Assembly: GCA_949291675.1 (NCBI GenBank)
Contig: CASEWR010000191.1
Span: forward strand, 1-32,415
DNA length: 32,415 nt
Direction of reading: 5' to 3'
DNA from: an uncultured Desulfovibrio sp.
Lineage (GTDB): Bacteria > Desulfobacterota > Desulfovibrionia > Desulfovibrionales > Desulfovibrionaceae
The notes beneath the pieces were generated by a model that did not search any database, was not told where the DNA came from, and saw only the letters and a list, made by a program, of their open reading frames with translations. Of this stretch, positions 22,906 through 31,472 are shown piece by piece. How positions within the stretch are numbered: position 1 is the stretch's first letter; every line of letters begins with the position of its first letter. The translations under genes and the position numbers were made by a program.

Positions 22906-23687
22906 CACCAGTTCTTGAAGTACGGGATCTGACCCAGGACTTTGGCGGTCTGCGCGCCCTCAATGAAGTCTGCCTTGAGGTTGCGGAAAAGGAAATCGTT
23001 GCCCTCATCGGCCCCAACGGCGCAGGCAAGACCACCTTCTTCAACTGTATCACAGGCATCTACCGTCCCACTGCCGGCGACTGCAGCCTGACCGTCAACG
23101 GTGTGCGTCACTCTCTGATTGGCAAAAAGACCCATGAGATCACAGCCCTGGGCATGGCACGCACCTTCCAGAACATCAGGCTCTTCAGCCAGATGACAGT
23201 GCTGGAAAACGTCATGGTCGGTCGCCACTGCAGAACAAAGGCCGGCATTCTCTCTGCCCTTATGCGTGACAAAAGGACACGCAGAGAGGAACAGGAGAGC
23301 GTGGACATAAGCTATGAGCTTCTGAAGACCGTGGGCCTTGAGAAGCAGTGGAATGAAACTGCCTGCAACCTGCCCTATGGTGCCCAGCGCCGTCTCGAAA
23401 TTGCCAGGGCCATGGCCACAGAGCCGCACATGCTGCTGCTCGACGAGCCTGCCGCAGGCATGAATCCCCATGAAACCAGGGAGCTGCGCGAGCTTGTGCT
23501 TGCGCTGCGCGACAGGTACAGCCTCTCTGTCCTGCTCATCGAGCACGACATGAGCATGGTCATGTCCCTGTCCGACCGTATCTACGTCATGGAATACGGC
23601 TCCCCCATTGCCAGTGGCACTCCTGCGGAAATCCGCAGCAACCCCGACGTCATCAGGGCCTACCTCGGAGAAAGTCGCGATGCTTGA
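22902..23687 (+). CDS. livG: Branched-chain amino acid ABC ATPase LivG (liv1)
   Basis: A 261-residue nucleotide-binding subunit. Walker A GPNGAGKT is at 37-44, the LivG-type Q-loop region is GMARTFQNIRLF, the signature is the family variant LPYGAQRR at about 157, and Walker B is LLLDEPAAGMNP. The switch histidine is in LLIEHDM. The start overlaps the livM stop codon by four bases, with GGAGAGG upstream. It forms the ATPase heterodimer with LivF. Confidence 0.93.
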   Translation: MTPVLEVRDLTQDFGGLRALNEVCLEVAEKEIVALIGPNGAGKTTFFNCITGIYRPTAGDCSLTVNGVRHSLIGKKTHEITALGMARTFQNIRLFSQMTVLENVMVGRHCRTKAGILSALMRDKRTRREEQESVDISYELLKTVGLEKQWNETACNLPYGAQRRLEIARAMATEPHMLLLDEPAAGMNPHETRELRELVLALRDRYSLSVLLIEHDMSMVMSLSDRIYVMEYGSPIASGTPAEIRSNPDVIRAYLGESRDA

Positions 23688-24390
23688 GCTCAAGAACATC
23701 AATACCTATTACGGTGTCATCCAGGCCCTGCGCGATGTGAGCCTGCATGTGGATGAAGGGGAAATCGTGACCCTCATTGGTGCCAACGGCGCCGGCAAGT
23801 CCACCACGCTCATGACCATCTGTGGCATCCAGCATCCGCGCTCCGGCACCATTCTCTTCAGAGGCAAGCCCATTCACGAGCTTGCGCCCAACGAAATCGT
23901 GAAGCTGGGCATCTCTCAGGTTCCTGAGGGCCGTCTCATCTTCCCTGACCTCACAGTGGCGGAAAACCTTGATCTCGGGGCCTTCCTGCGCAGGGACAAG
24001 GACGGCATTGCCTCGGACATGGAATATGTCTTCAGCCTCTTCCCCATCCTGAAGCAGCGTATCGGCCAGGCAGGCGGCACCCTCTCTGGTGGTGAACAGC
24101 AGATGCTGGCTGTGGGCCGCGCCATCATGGCCCGTCCGAAGCTTCTGTTGCTGGACGAGCCCTCCTTAGGCCTTGCTCCCATCATCATCCAGCAGATCTT
24201 CCAGATCATTCAGAAGGTCAACAGTGACGGCACCACTGTCTTTTTAGTGGAGCAAAACGCCAACCAGGCTCTGCGCATTGCCCACCGCGGCTATGTCATG
24301 GAAAACGGCAGTGTCACCATGGAAGACAGCTCAGCCAACCTGCTGGCCTCGGAAAAGGTGCGCACAGCCTACCTCGGCATGGAGGCCTAG
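23680..24390 (+). CDS. livF: Branched-chain amino acid ABC ATPase LivF (liv1)
   Basis: A 236-residue nucleotide-binding subunit with Walker A GANGAGKS (34-41), the LivF mark VPEGRLIFPDLTVAENL, the canonical signature LSGGEQQ (135-141) and Walker B LLLDEPSLGLAP. The ATG at 23680 lies inside the end of livG (eight-base overlap), which favours coupled translation and equal amounts of both ATPases. Upstream in-frame starts lie deep within livG and are not used. The GNAT gene starts four bases after its stop codon. Confidence 0.93.
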   Translation: MLELKNINTYYGVIQALRDVSLHVDEGEIVTLIGANGAGKSTTLMTICGIQHPRSGTILFRGKPIHELAPNEIVKLGISQVPEGRLIFPDLTVAENLDLGAFLRRDKDGIASDMEYVFSLFPILKQRIGQAGGTLSGGEQQMLAVGRAIMARPKLLLLDEPSLGLAPIIIQQIFQIIQKVNSDGTTVFLVEQNANQALRIAHRGYVMENGSVTMEDSSANLLASEKVRTAYLGMEA

Positions 24391-24394
24391 GAGC

Positions 24395-24880
24395 ATGCTC
24401 TGTCTTCGCCACGCACGTCCTGACGATCTCGAAGCCGTTGTGGAGCTTGAAGCCAGTGGCTTTCCCCCGGAGGAAGGTGCAGACAGGCAGCGGCTCATGG
24501 AGCGCCTCGCCACCTTTCCCGAGAATTACTGGCTGCTCTTTGACGAGACAAGGCTCGTGGCCTACAGCGGCGGTCTGGCATCCGATATTCCTGATCTTGA
24601 GGACTGCATGTATGCCGATGCCGGCATGCACAGGGCAGATGGCGCCTGGCAGATGATCTTCAGTCTGTGCACGGACGTGGAGCACAGAGGCCAGGGACTT
24701 GCAAGCCACGTGCTGCAGGGCCTGATTGACGAGACCAGGGCCCGCGGTAAAAAGGGGGTTGTCCTCACCTGCAAGAAGAAGCTTGTGCCCTTCTATCTGC
24801 GCTTTGGTTTTGCTGATGAAGGTGTGTGTCCCTCCACCCATGGCGGTCAGGTCTGGCATCAGATGCGGCTCACATTCTGA
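24395..24880 (+). CDS. GNAT-family N-acetyltransferase
   Basis: A 161-residue cytosolic acetyltransferase. The acetyl-CoA pyrophosphate-binding motif A is clear as HRGQGLASHVL (RGQGLA at 98-103, fitting Q/R-x-x-G-x-G/A), and the C-terminal block YLRFGF is typical. The acceptor substrate cannot be read from the sequence. The ATG at 24395 is four bases after the livF stop codon, with TAGGAG overlapping that stop, so it is cotranscribed with the liv1 operon. This suggests modification of an amino acid or amine that the transporter brings in, which is inference. A strong terminator follows. Confidence 0.85.
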   Translation: MLCLRHARPDDLEAVVELEASGFPPEEGADRQRLMERLATFPENYWLLFDETRLVAYSGGLASDIPDLEDCMYADAGMHRADGAWQMIFSLCTDVEHRGQGLASHVLQGLIDETRARGKKGVVLTCKKKLVPFYLRFGFADEGVCPSTHGGQVWHQMRLTF

Positions 24881-24981
24881 CAAACAGCCATGTGGGGCAG
24901 GCTGCATGCACCCGTTGCTCAGGCAGTGCACCTCTTTTGCCATGGCACATACAGCGGCATCAGGCTGCAAAACATCTTCAG

Positions 24982-25014
24982 GAGCAGAAAAAACACAGTT
25001 TTTTCTGCTCTTTT
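24982..25014 (+). terminator. Intrinsic terminator of the liv1-GNAT operon
   Basis: GAGCAGAAAAAA (24982-24993), loop CACAG, TTTTTTCTGCTC (24999-25010) and TTTT. A perfect 12-bp stem with a T-tract. Confidence 0.92.
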
Positions 25015-25086
25015 CGCAAAAAAGCATCTGTGAACTCTGGCAAAGCAGGCGTTGCCTGTGCTACACAAAAATAAACTGCAGTCATT

Positions 25087-25100
25087 TGCCTGCGCAGGCA
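25087..25100. promoter_or_regulatory. Perfect palindrome TGCCTGCGCAGGCA
   Basis: A 14-bp perfect palindrome about 100 bases upstream of the gene at 25203. It may be an operator; nothing else supports that. Confidence 0.3.
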
Positions 25101-25202
25101 GCGCAGGGCTGAAGCTTCCCAGAGACAGCGTTCCCGTCATGTGCGTCCAGGGGGCAGACGCAGTCAGGCTTCACCGTTTTTGCATCTACAGGGGGAAGAG
25201 TT

Positions 25203-26045
25203 ATGCCTATTTCCTTCACCGCTCCCTCGGCAGGCTGGTTTGCCAAGGCCCCGGGTCAGAACACTGATCCCACTCCCAATGCCGGCGCCATTCACTTTGA
25301 CGGTCTGAACGGCGGCAACAGCTTTACCATCCTGGGCCCTGATCAGCACACACCTGTCGGACACGGCTTTTTGTCTGCAGGGCGTATCTACACCCACTTC
25401 GGTTTCCCAGAATCTCCGGACAGTGGTGAGTGGCTCTTTTACAGAGTGGAATTGCGTGACAAGAGGATGATCGTCTTCTCGCCCATCCTGGAAAAGGACC
25501 TGATTGTTCTTCCCGTGAGCGGGACCTATACGGAGCGCGTTCTGGAAAATGTGCGTCTGCTTGAGAACCGTGATGCCAATGACAGCTGGTCCTTCCTCTA
25601 CACAAGACCCGATGGCAGCGAGTGTGAACTCATGCGGACCTCGCCGCGCAACTGGCTGAGTGACCAGATTCACCCTGTGCTGGTCAATGTCTCCACCTAT
25701 GAAGACTTCCTGCTGCTCTCCTACTCTCCGCGCGCTGAAGGCGACGACTTCCCTGTAGAGGATTTCCTCTACACCATTGTGGCCAACCGCAACACCGGCA
25801 CCCTGCTTGGCCAGGGCATACGCCGCGAGTACTTTGCCATGTCTTCCCGCTTTGACTCCTATATCGAGCTCGGCACCACCAGCCTCGGCCCTGTAGGAGA
25901 GCATGACTGGTGGCCGGTGTTCTACCAGGAGATCTGGAGACAGGCGCTGCACAATACCAGACAGCCCATGTGGAACTTCACCAAGCAGGCCATCACAGTA
26001 ACCTACCACACAGGCCACGCCACCCAGCGCTTTACCCTGGACTAA
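25203..26045 (+). CDS. Hypothetical protein, 280 residues
   Basis: I do not recognise this protein. It is 280 residues long, has no signal peptide and no membrane segment, and is rich in aromatic residues and probably in beta-strands (for example LFYRVEL, FLLLSYSP, TVTYHTG), with a tryptophan-rich part near the C-terminus (EHDWWPVFYQEIW). GGGGGAAGAG before the ATG and codon use like the neighbours support it as a real gene. It stands alone between two convergent liv operons, with its own terminator at 26106-26132. No function is proposed. Confidence 0.8.
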   Translation: MPISFTAPSAGWFAKAPGQNTDPTPNAGAIHFDGLNGGNSFTILGPDQHTPVGHGFLSAGRIYTHFGFPESPDSGEWLFYRVELRDKRMIVFSPILEKDLIVLPVSGTYTERVLENVRLLENRDANDSWSFLYTRPDGSECELMRTSPRNWLSDQIHPVLVNVSTYEDFLLLSYSPRAEGDDFPVEDFLYTIVANRNTGTLLGQGIRREYFAMSSRFDSYIELGTTSLGPVGEHDWWPVFYQEIWRQALHNTRQPMWNFTKQAITVTYHTGHATQRFTLD

Positions 26046-26105
26046 CCGGCTGGCACCAGGACAGGCTGCTGCATTGCCAGCACTGTCAACACCATGTTCC
26101 TTGCA

Positions 26106-26132
26106 AAGGCATCCGCACATCCCGGATGCCTT
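26106..26132 (+). terminator. Terminator of the hypothetical gene
   Basis: AAGGCATCC (26106-26114) and GGATGCCTT (26124-26132) form a perfect 9-bp stem, followed by CTGCTTTTCC. Confidence 0.7.
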
Positions 26133-26395
26133 CTGCTTTTCCTGCCCCTGAAGCCGGCTCCCCTGGGACACCCGGAACAGCCGGGCCTGGCCTGAAGCGC
26201 CCGAGACACGGCAGCTGCCCGCACACTCCCCTCTCAAGGCAGCCTTTCCACCCGCCCGGGAGGCGACATCTCCCTTTCCCTGAACTCGGAGGAGAGCTCA
26301 CAAGGGGGCTCAAATGGGGTCTCATGGGCCGCCAGTACGGTCTTACGGCGAGTCCCCGGGAAGGTGCACGGGCAGGAAACAGGCCCTGCACGCGC

Positions 26396-26433
26396 AAAAA
26401 GGCCCTGCCGTAACAACGAACAGCAGGGCCTGT
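26396..26433 (-). terminator. Intrinsic terminator of the liv2 operon
   Basis: On the minus strand AGGCCCTGC and GCAGGGCCT (26431-26423 and 26408-26400) form a perfect stem followed by TTTT (26399-26396). A second copy of the right arm at 26379-26389 could compete for pairing. It begins about 25 bases after the livF stop codon. Confidence 0.85.
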
Positions 26434-26457
26434 ACACAACAGTGGAAAAGCTGTGCC

Positions 26458-27192
26458 TTAGCCGCCGAGATAGGCTGCACGCACCTGGGGATTGGCCAGA
26501 AGCTCCTGCCCTGTGCCTTCCAGAGCGATTCTGCCCACTTCCAGAATGTAGGCATAGTCTGCCACATTGAGGGCAGCATAGGCGTTCTGCTCCACCAGCA
26601 GCACTGTCATGCCTGTCTCATGGATGCGCTCGATGATGGCGAAGATTTCCTTGACCAGGAGCGGCGCAAGACCAAGGGAGGGCTCATCCAGCATGATGAG
26701 GTCCGGCTGGCTCATGAGCGCACGGCCCACTGCCAGCATCTGCTGCTCGCCGCCGGAAAGGGTGCCGCCCTTCTGCCAGTGACGCTCCTCCAGTCTGGGG
26801 AAGAGCGCAAAGACGCGTTCCTTGTCCTTCTCGATGCCTTCCTTGTCATTGCGGGAATAGGCGCCGAGCATGAGATTTTCCTCCACTGTAAGGTGGGGGA
26901 GGATGCGGCGTCCCTCGGGAGAGAGGCTGATGCCCCTGCGCACCATGTTTTCGGGCTTGAGGCCCAGAATGGACTCCGGCTTGTCACCAGGCTTGCGGGA
27001 AAAGAGAATGTCGCCCTGCACCTGATGGTTCAGGCCGGCAATACTGCGAATGATACTGCTCTTTCCGGCACCATTGGCTCCGACAAGGGTCACGATGCTG
27101 CCGCGCCTGATGTTCAGGTTGACACCCTGCACAGCGCAGATACCGCCATAGTTGACCTTAAGATCCCTGATTTCCAGCATATTGTCGGACAT
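26458..27192 (-). CDS. livF: Branched-chain amino acid ABC ATPase LivF (liv2)
   Basis: A 244-residue nucleotide-binding subunit with Walker A GANGAGKS (38-45), the LivF mark SPEGRRILPHLTVEENL, signature LSGGEQQ (145-151) and Walker B IMLDEPSLGLAP. AGGAGG precedes the ATG on the minus strand. It is the last gene of the second liv operon and ends just before an intrinsic terminator. It is clearly a paralogue of the liv1 LivF, but many variable positions differ, so the operons are old duplicates or were acquired separately rather than copied recently. Confidence 0.93.
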   Translation of the reverse strand: MSDNMLEIRDLKVNYGGICAVQGVNLNIRRGSIVTLVGANGAGKSSIIRSIAGLNHQVQGDILFSRKPGDKPESILGLKPENMVRRGISLSPEGRRILPHLTVEENLMLGAYSRNDKEGIEKDKERVFALFPRLEERHWQKGGTLSGGEQQMLAVGRALMSQPDLIMLDEPSLGLAPLLVKEIFAIIERIHETGMTVLLVEQNAYAALNVADYAYILEVGRIALEGTGQELLANPQVRAAYLGG

Positions 27193-27201
27193 TGCGGCCT
27201 C

Positions 27202-28005
27202 CTAATGACCCTTCACGAAGTCATCGCCAAGGTAGGCTCTGATGACTTCGGGGTTTTCCTGAATGGCTGCCGGTTCGCCTTCGGCAATCAGGGCTCCGTA
27301 TTCCATGACCCAGATGTACTCGCACACGCCCATGACCACCTTCATATCGTGTTCAATGAGCAAAATGGTCAGGTTGAACTCATCGCGGATCTGCCTGATG
27401 AAGTGCAGAAGCTCCAGGCTTTCCTGGGGATTCATACCTGCAGCAGGCTCGTCGAGCAAAAGCAGGGAGGGTTCCGTGGCAAGGGCACGGGCAATTTCCA
27501 GACGGCGCTGGGCACCATAGGGCAGCGAGCCTGCCTTTTCATCCTGCATGGAGCCAAGGTCCACCTTTTCCACCAGAGCGCGGGCCTTCTCACGGATCTC
27601 GCGCTCTTCACGGTAGTACATGGGAAGCCCCAGGGCAGCCATCCACCAGGAGCAGTGACGACGCACATGGCAGCCGACCATGACGTTTTCGATGACACTC
27701 ATCTGGGTGGAGAGGCGGATGTTCTGGAAGGTGCGGGCCACGCCGAGCTTGCAGACCTTGTCCGGGGCAAGTCTGCTGATATTTTTGCCCCCGAAGAGCA
27801 CCTTGCCTTCCGTTGGTGTGTAAAAGCCGCTCAGGATATTGAACAGGGTGGTCTTGCCTGCGCCATTGGGGCCGATGATGCCGCAGATACTGCCCTTTGG
27901 CAGGGCGATGTTCATCTCATTCACGGCAACAATGCCACCAAAGCGCATGGTGACATCACAGGCAGCCAGGAGTGCGTCCTGAGGCCTGGGAACTGTGAAA
28001 CTCAT
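27202..28005 (-). CDS. livG: Branched-chain amino acid ABC ATPase LivG (liv2)
   Basis: A 267-residue nucleotide-binding subunit with Walker A GPNGAGKT (45-52), Q-loop region GVARTFQNIRL, the LivG-type signature LPYGAQRR, Walker B LLLDEPAAGMNP and the switch histidine in LLIEHDM. GGGGAGG precedes the ATG on the minus strand. The N-terminal ten residues (before ALLAACDVTMRFGG) extend beyond the liv1 copy. It is separated from livM by three bases and from livF by nine, so it belongs to one transcript. Confidence 0.93.
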   Translation of the reverse strand: MSFTVPRPQDALLAACDVTMRFGGIVAVNEMNIALPKGSICGIIGPNGAGKTTLFNILSGFYTPTEGKVLFGGKNISRLAPDKVCKLGVARTFQNIRLSTQMSVIENVMVGCHVRRHCSWWMAALGLPMYYREEREIREKARALVEKVDLGSMQDEKAGSLPYGAQRRLEIARALATEPSLLLLDEPAAGMNPQESLELLHFIRQIRDEFNLTILLIEHDMKVVMGVCEYIWVMEYGALIAEGEPAAIQENPEVIRAYLGDDFVKGH

Positions 28006-28008
28006 GGT

Positions 28009-29067
28009 CTACCTCCCCGCTGTCTCAGTCCTGGAGCTGAAGCGTCTGAAGAATCTGGCTATACCGGCAAAGGTGATTTCCCTGGTGCCCATGATGCCTT
28101 CTCTGCGATAGAGGATAATGGCAAGCAGGAGCACAGAGAAGACCACCATGCGCATGCCGGGAATGCCCGGGATTTCCACAAAGCCAAGGTCAATGGGCTC
28201 TTCAATGGCACGCAGCCATTCCAGCAGCACCGTGATGATGCCTGCACCGAGAATGGAGCCGGAGAGAGAACCGAGGCCGCCTGCGACCACGTACATGAGC
28301 ACCTGGAAGGTCAGCAGGAAGTTGAACATCTTGGGGTCAATGGTGGACAGATGGCTGCCGAGCAGGGCACCGCCCACGCCGGCAAAGAAGGCACCAACGC
28401 AGAAGGAAATGACTTTATAGCCGAAGACATTGATGCCCATGACCTGGGCTGCGATTTCATTATCCCTGATGCAGCGCAGCACATTGCCGAAGTTACCGTA
28501 GACAATGCGCGCAATGACCACCAGTGTGATGAGCATCCAGACGTAACAGGTCACCAAGGTAGCTGCCTCTGGTATGCCCTTGATGCCCAGGGAACCGTTG
28601 GTGATGGGTGTGGCATTGGTGAGCAGCACGCGAATGATTTCAGCAAAGCCCAGTGTTGCAATGCCCAGATAGTCATCACCAAGGCGCAGTGCAGGCACTG
28701 CTATGAACAATGCAAAGATGAAGGCGACCAAACCGCCCAGAATGACTGCCAGCCAGAAGGGAGTGAACAGCTCCGAGAAGGGCCAGATGATGGGTTCCAG
28801 AATCCACATCATTTCCTTGTGTTCCGGAGGCAGGATACAGAGGGCTGCCATATAGGCGCCCAGAGCCATGAAGCCCGCATGTCCGAGGGAGAACATGCCC
28901 GTGAAGCCGTAGATCAGGTTCAGCGACAGGGCCAGGATGGCATTGATGAAGAAAAGCTTCAGAATGTAGAGCTGGTAATTGCCCAGAAACATGTCCGCCT
29001 GGGTGAGAAACAGCCCGCCCGCAATCATGAGTGCCAGGCACATGAAGGTAGTACGATTGAATTGCAT
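28009..29067 (-). CDS. livM: Branched-chain amino acid ABC permease LivM (liv2)
   Basis: A 352-residue membrane permease of the usual LivM length. The core block ALSLNLIYGFTGMFSLGHAGFMALGAYMAAL lies at about 42-72, followed by LRLGDDYLGIATLGFAEIIRV and VVAGGLGSLSGSILGA. It lacks the long N-terminal membrane extension of the liv1 LivM. Its ATG overlaps the livH stop codon by one base (TGATG), a common sign of coupled translation. With LivH it forms the channel of the second transporter. Confidence 0.92.
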   Translation of the reverse strand: MQFNRTTFMCLALMIAGGLFLTQADMFLGNYQLYILKLFFINAILALSLNLIYGFTGMFSLGHAGFMALGAYMAALCILPPEHKEMMWILEPIIWPFSELFTPFWLAVILGGLVAFIFALFIAVPALRLGDDYLGIATLGFAEIIRVLLTNATPITNGSLGIKGIPEAATLVTCYVWMLITLVVIARIVYGNFGNVLRCIRDNEIAAQVMGINVFGYKVISFCVGAFFAGVGGALLGSHLSTIDPKMFNFLLTFQVLMYVVAGGLGSLSGSILGAGIITVLLEWLRAIEEPIDLGFVEIPGIPGMRMVVFSVLLLAIILYRREGIMGTREITFAGIARFFRRFSSRTETAGR

Positions 29068-29960
29068 CAGATCTTCTCCTTCAGATTTTCACCAAGCAGG
29101 CCTGTGGGCTTGAAGACAAGCACCAGCACCAGGATGATGAAGGCAAAGGCGTCGCGGTAGCCGGAAAGTTCCGGGAAGAAGGCAATGGACATGATCTCCA
29201 CAAAACCGAGGATAACACCGCCTATGACGGCACCCTGCACAGAGCCGATTCCGCCGACAACGGCTGCCACGAAGGCTTTCAGACCTGGCATGATGCCCAT
29301 GTAGGGGTGCACCTGGGGGTAACGCAGAGCCCACATGATGCCAGAGGCAGCAGCAAGCGCGGAACCAACTGCAAAGGTAAAGGCAATGATATTGTCAACG
29401 CGCACGCCCATGAGCCTGGTCGTTTCAATATCCTTGGAAATGGCCCGCATGGCGAGGCCGGGTTTTGTGCGGTAAAGAATGTAGAGCAGACCTGCCACAA
29501 GCACGGCGGTCATGACCGGCACAAAGGCTGTGAGCTTGAGGACACGCACACTGCCCAGCTGCCACTCACTGATGAGCCAGTCAGGCTGCAGCACAGGGCG
29601 GGGCTGGCCTGTGAAGACAACCACAGCAAGACTTTCAATGAAGAAAGACACTGCGATTGCCGAGATGAGGGCCGAGATACGTGGCGCCTCACGCAAAGGC
29701 CTGTAGGCAATCCTCTCAACCAATACGCCGAGCAGACTTGCGCCACAGACAGCCACGATAGCGGAAATTCCCCAGGGCCAGCCAAAGGCAAAGGTCCCGA
29801 AGAAAACAAAATACGCTCCGACCATCAGGATATCGCCATGGGCAAAGTTGATAAGTCGCAGAACGCCGTAGACCATGGTGTAGCCAATGGCGATCAGGGC
29901 GTAGAGCGACCCCAGCGTCAAAGCGTTGAAACAGTGCTGAAAAAACATTTCCAGGCTCAT
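29067..29960 (-). CDS. livH: Branched-chain amino acid ABC permease LivH (liv2)
   Basis: A 297-residue membrane permease starting with the family pattern NALTLGSLYALIAIGYTMVYGVLRLINFAHGDILM (INFAHG diagnostic) and ending with the block AVVGGIGSVQGAVIGG followed by FVEI. TGGGGGC precedes the ATG on the minus strand after a run of T. An intrinsic terminator and an 11-bp duplication stand between it and livK, the same arrangement as in liv1. Confidence 0.92.
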   Translation of the reverse strand: MSLEMFFQHCFNALTLGSLYALIAIGYTMVYGVLRLINFAHGDILMVGAYFVFFGTFAFGWPWGISAIVAVCGASLLGVLVERIAYRPLREAPRISALISAIAVSFFIESLAVVVFTGQPRPVLQPDWLISEWQLGSVRVLKLTAFVPVMTAVLVAGLLYILYRTKPGLAMRAISKDIETTRLMGVRVDNIIAFTFAVGSALAAASGIMWALRYPQVHPYMGIMPGLKAFVAAVVGGIGSVQGAVIGGVILGFVEIMSIAFFPELSGYRDAFAFIILVLVLVFKPTGLLGENLKEKI

Positions 29961-29977
29961 TAAAAAAGCCCCCAGGT

Positions 29978-29999
29978 GATCTGTTCGCGATCAGTTCGC
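29978..29999. repeat. 11-bp tandem duplication in the livK-livH (liv2) spacer
   Basis: GATCTGTTCGC (29978-29988) is followed by GATCAGTTCGC (29989-29999), one base different. Confidence 0.85.
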
Positions 30000-30017
30000 A
30001 AATCGCAAGGTACAAAA

Positions 30018-30053
30018 ACCGGACATGCCCCGAAAACTGGGAGCATGTCCGGT
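30018..30053 (-). terminator. Intrinsic terminator/attenuator between livK and livH (liv2)
   Basis: On the minus strand ACCGGACATGC (30053-30043) and GCATGTCCGGT (30028-30018) form a perfect 11-bp stem, followed by TTTT. It mirrors the position of the liv1 attenuator. Confidence 0.87.
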
Positions 30054-30067
30054 GAAAAAAGAAGGAA

Positions 30068-31216
30068 TTACTTGGGTGTGACTTCGGTCAGATAGACGCG
30101 CTTGCCGTCGCGGTACTCAATGATACCAACAGCCATTTCAGCGTCATGGGTGGCATTGATGGACAGCTTGCCAAGAGGAGTGGGCAGATCCTTGGTCTTG
30201 GCCAGGGCTTCAGCGATAGCCTGCTGGTCAGCAGAGCCGGCGCGGGTGATGGCGTCCATGATCAGATAGTAGGCATTGTAGCCCAGAGCGGCATTGACGT
30301 TGGGATCCTGCTTGGGATTGGCCTTGTACCAGACCTCGGTGAAGGTCTTGGCTTCTGCGCTCATGTTGGGCATCCTGGCATCATAGGGGAAGGTTGTATG
30401 CAGGAAGCCTTCCACAGCCTTGCCACCGATCTTCACGGTGTCAGGGTTGTCCATGGCGTCAGCGCCCATGAGGCGGAAGGTGGCACCGAGTTCGCGGGCC
30501 TGCTTCATGATGATGGCGCCTTCTGCAAAGTAGGCGGGCATGAAGACCACATCAGGCTTCTGCTTGATGAGTTCGGTCAGCTGGGCAGTGAAGTCCTGGT
30601 CGCCGGAGCTGTACTTCAGTTCGGCAACGATTTCGCCGCCGAGCTTCTTGTAGGAGCGCTTGAAGAAGGAGGACAGGCCCACAGCGTAGTCATTGGTCAT
30701 GTCCATGAGGATGGCAGCCTTCTTGAAGCCCAGGTTGTCATACACATAGGTCGCTGCAGCAGCGCCCTGCCAGGGGTCGATGTAGCACACGCGGAAGTAG
30801 TACTTCTTGCCCATGGTCACCAGGGGATTGGTGCAGGAGGTGCCAACCACAGGGGTCTTGCCCTTTTCTGCCACCTCACCGCCGGCCAGAGCCAGGGAGG
30901 AGCCGTAGGTACCGATGATGGCGCTGACCTGATCGCGTTCGATGAGACGCTTCACGGCATTGCCTGCTTCCACCTTGTCAGACTTGTTGTCCACGACAAC
31001 AAGCTCCACGTCACGGTTGAGCACCTTGGGCATCTGCTGATGGGCAAGCTTGACGCCGTCCAGTTCCAGCTGACCACCGAAAGCATTCTGACCGGTCAGG
31101 GGCAGATAGACGCCGATTTTGACAGGGCCCTGGTCAGCTGCACTTGCACAAGGTGCAGCACCAAGGCACAGACCCGCCATGGCCACAACGGCCAGAAGAG
31201 ACGCAGGAAATTTCAT
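30068..31216 (-). CDS. livK: Branched-chain amino acid ABC transporter substrate-binding protein (liv2)
   Basis: A 382-residue periplasmic binding protein of the Leu/Ile/Val family. The signal peptide starts MKFPASLLAVVAMAGLCLG and is cleaved near residue 27 (ASA), followed by VKIGVYLPLTGQNAFGG, the family's first strand. I choose the ATG at 31216 because GGAG lies five bases upstream; a TTG ten codons earlier (31246) is less likely. The middle part (SCTNPLV, FRVCYIDPWQG) differs from the liv1 binding protein, which points to a different ligand. It heads the liv2 operon, with a promoter candidate about 260 bases upstream. Confidence 0.92.
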   Translation of the reverse strand: MKFPASLLAVVAMAGLCLGAAPCASAADQGPVKIGVYLPLTGQNAFGGQLELDGVKLAHQQMPKVLNRDVELVVVDNKSDKVEAGNAVKRLIERDQVSAIIGTYGSSLALAGGEVAEKGKTPVVGTSCTNPLVTMGKKYYFRVCYIDPWQGAAAATYVYDNLGFKKAAILMDMTNDYAVGLSSFFKRSYKKLGGEIVAELKYSSGDQDFTAQLTELIKQKPDVVFMPAYFAEGAIIMKQARELGATFRLMGADAMDNPDTVKIGGKAVEGFLHTTFPYDARMPNMSAEAKTFTEVWYKANPKQDPNVNAALGYNAYYLIMDAITRAGSADQQAIAEALAKTKDLPTPLGKLSINATHDAEMAVGIIEYRDGKRVYLTEVTPK

Positions 31217-31472
31217 GGAGACTCCGTACGTAATAAGGTTGGACAAAAGGGCGCCACAATCACCTCAGTACAGCAAAAGACACATCCCCGAAAAGTCGGG
31301 GAAAAACTTCTGCCGGCCCGGTTCATGACAAACCGGAGCTGGTTTGCAGGGGACGTGCTTTTGCCTGCAGCCTCATGCCGCAGGTTCCCGGTTGCGAAAA
31401 GCCCGGGATGGGGGTGCGAGAAAAGCCTGCAGGCGCCCTGCACGGGGCAGGGAAGACGCCAGCCAAGGTTTT

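Larger units (their letters stand above)
24881..25202. other. Spacer after the liv1 operon
   Basis: This 322-base spacer holds the intrinsic terminator of the liv1 operon and a 14-bp perfect palindrome (25087-25100). No clear promoter pair for the next gene was found. Confidence 0.6.
26046..26457. other. Convergent intergenic spacer
   Basis: This 412-base spacer lies between the hypothetical gene and the end of the liv2 operon. It holds one terminator for each side and GC-rich sequence between. Reading frames here (one begins at 26314 and runs antisense through liv2) are not credible genes. Confidence 0.65.

Noticed and set aside
26314-29160. A plus-strand open frame of 948 codons across the liv2 operon
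   Set aside because: It lies antisense to four genes with clear family motifs; long antisense frames are expected from GC-rich codon bias, and its composition (many His, Gly, Gln) is that of a mirror frame.
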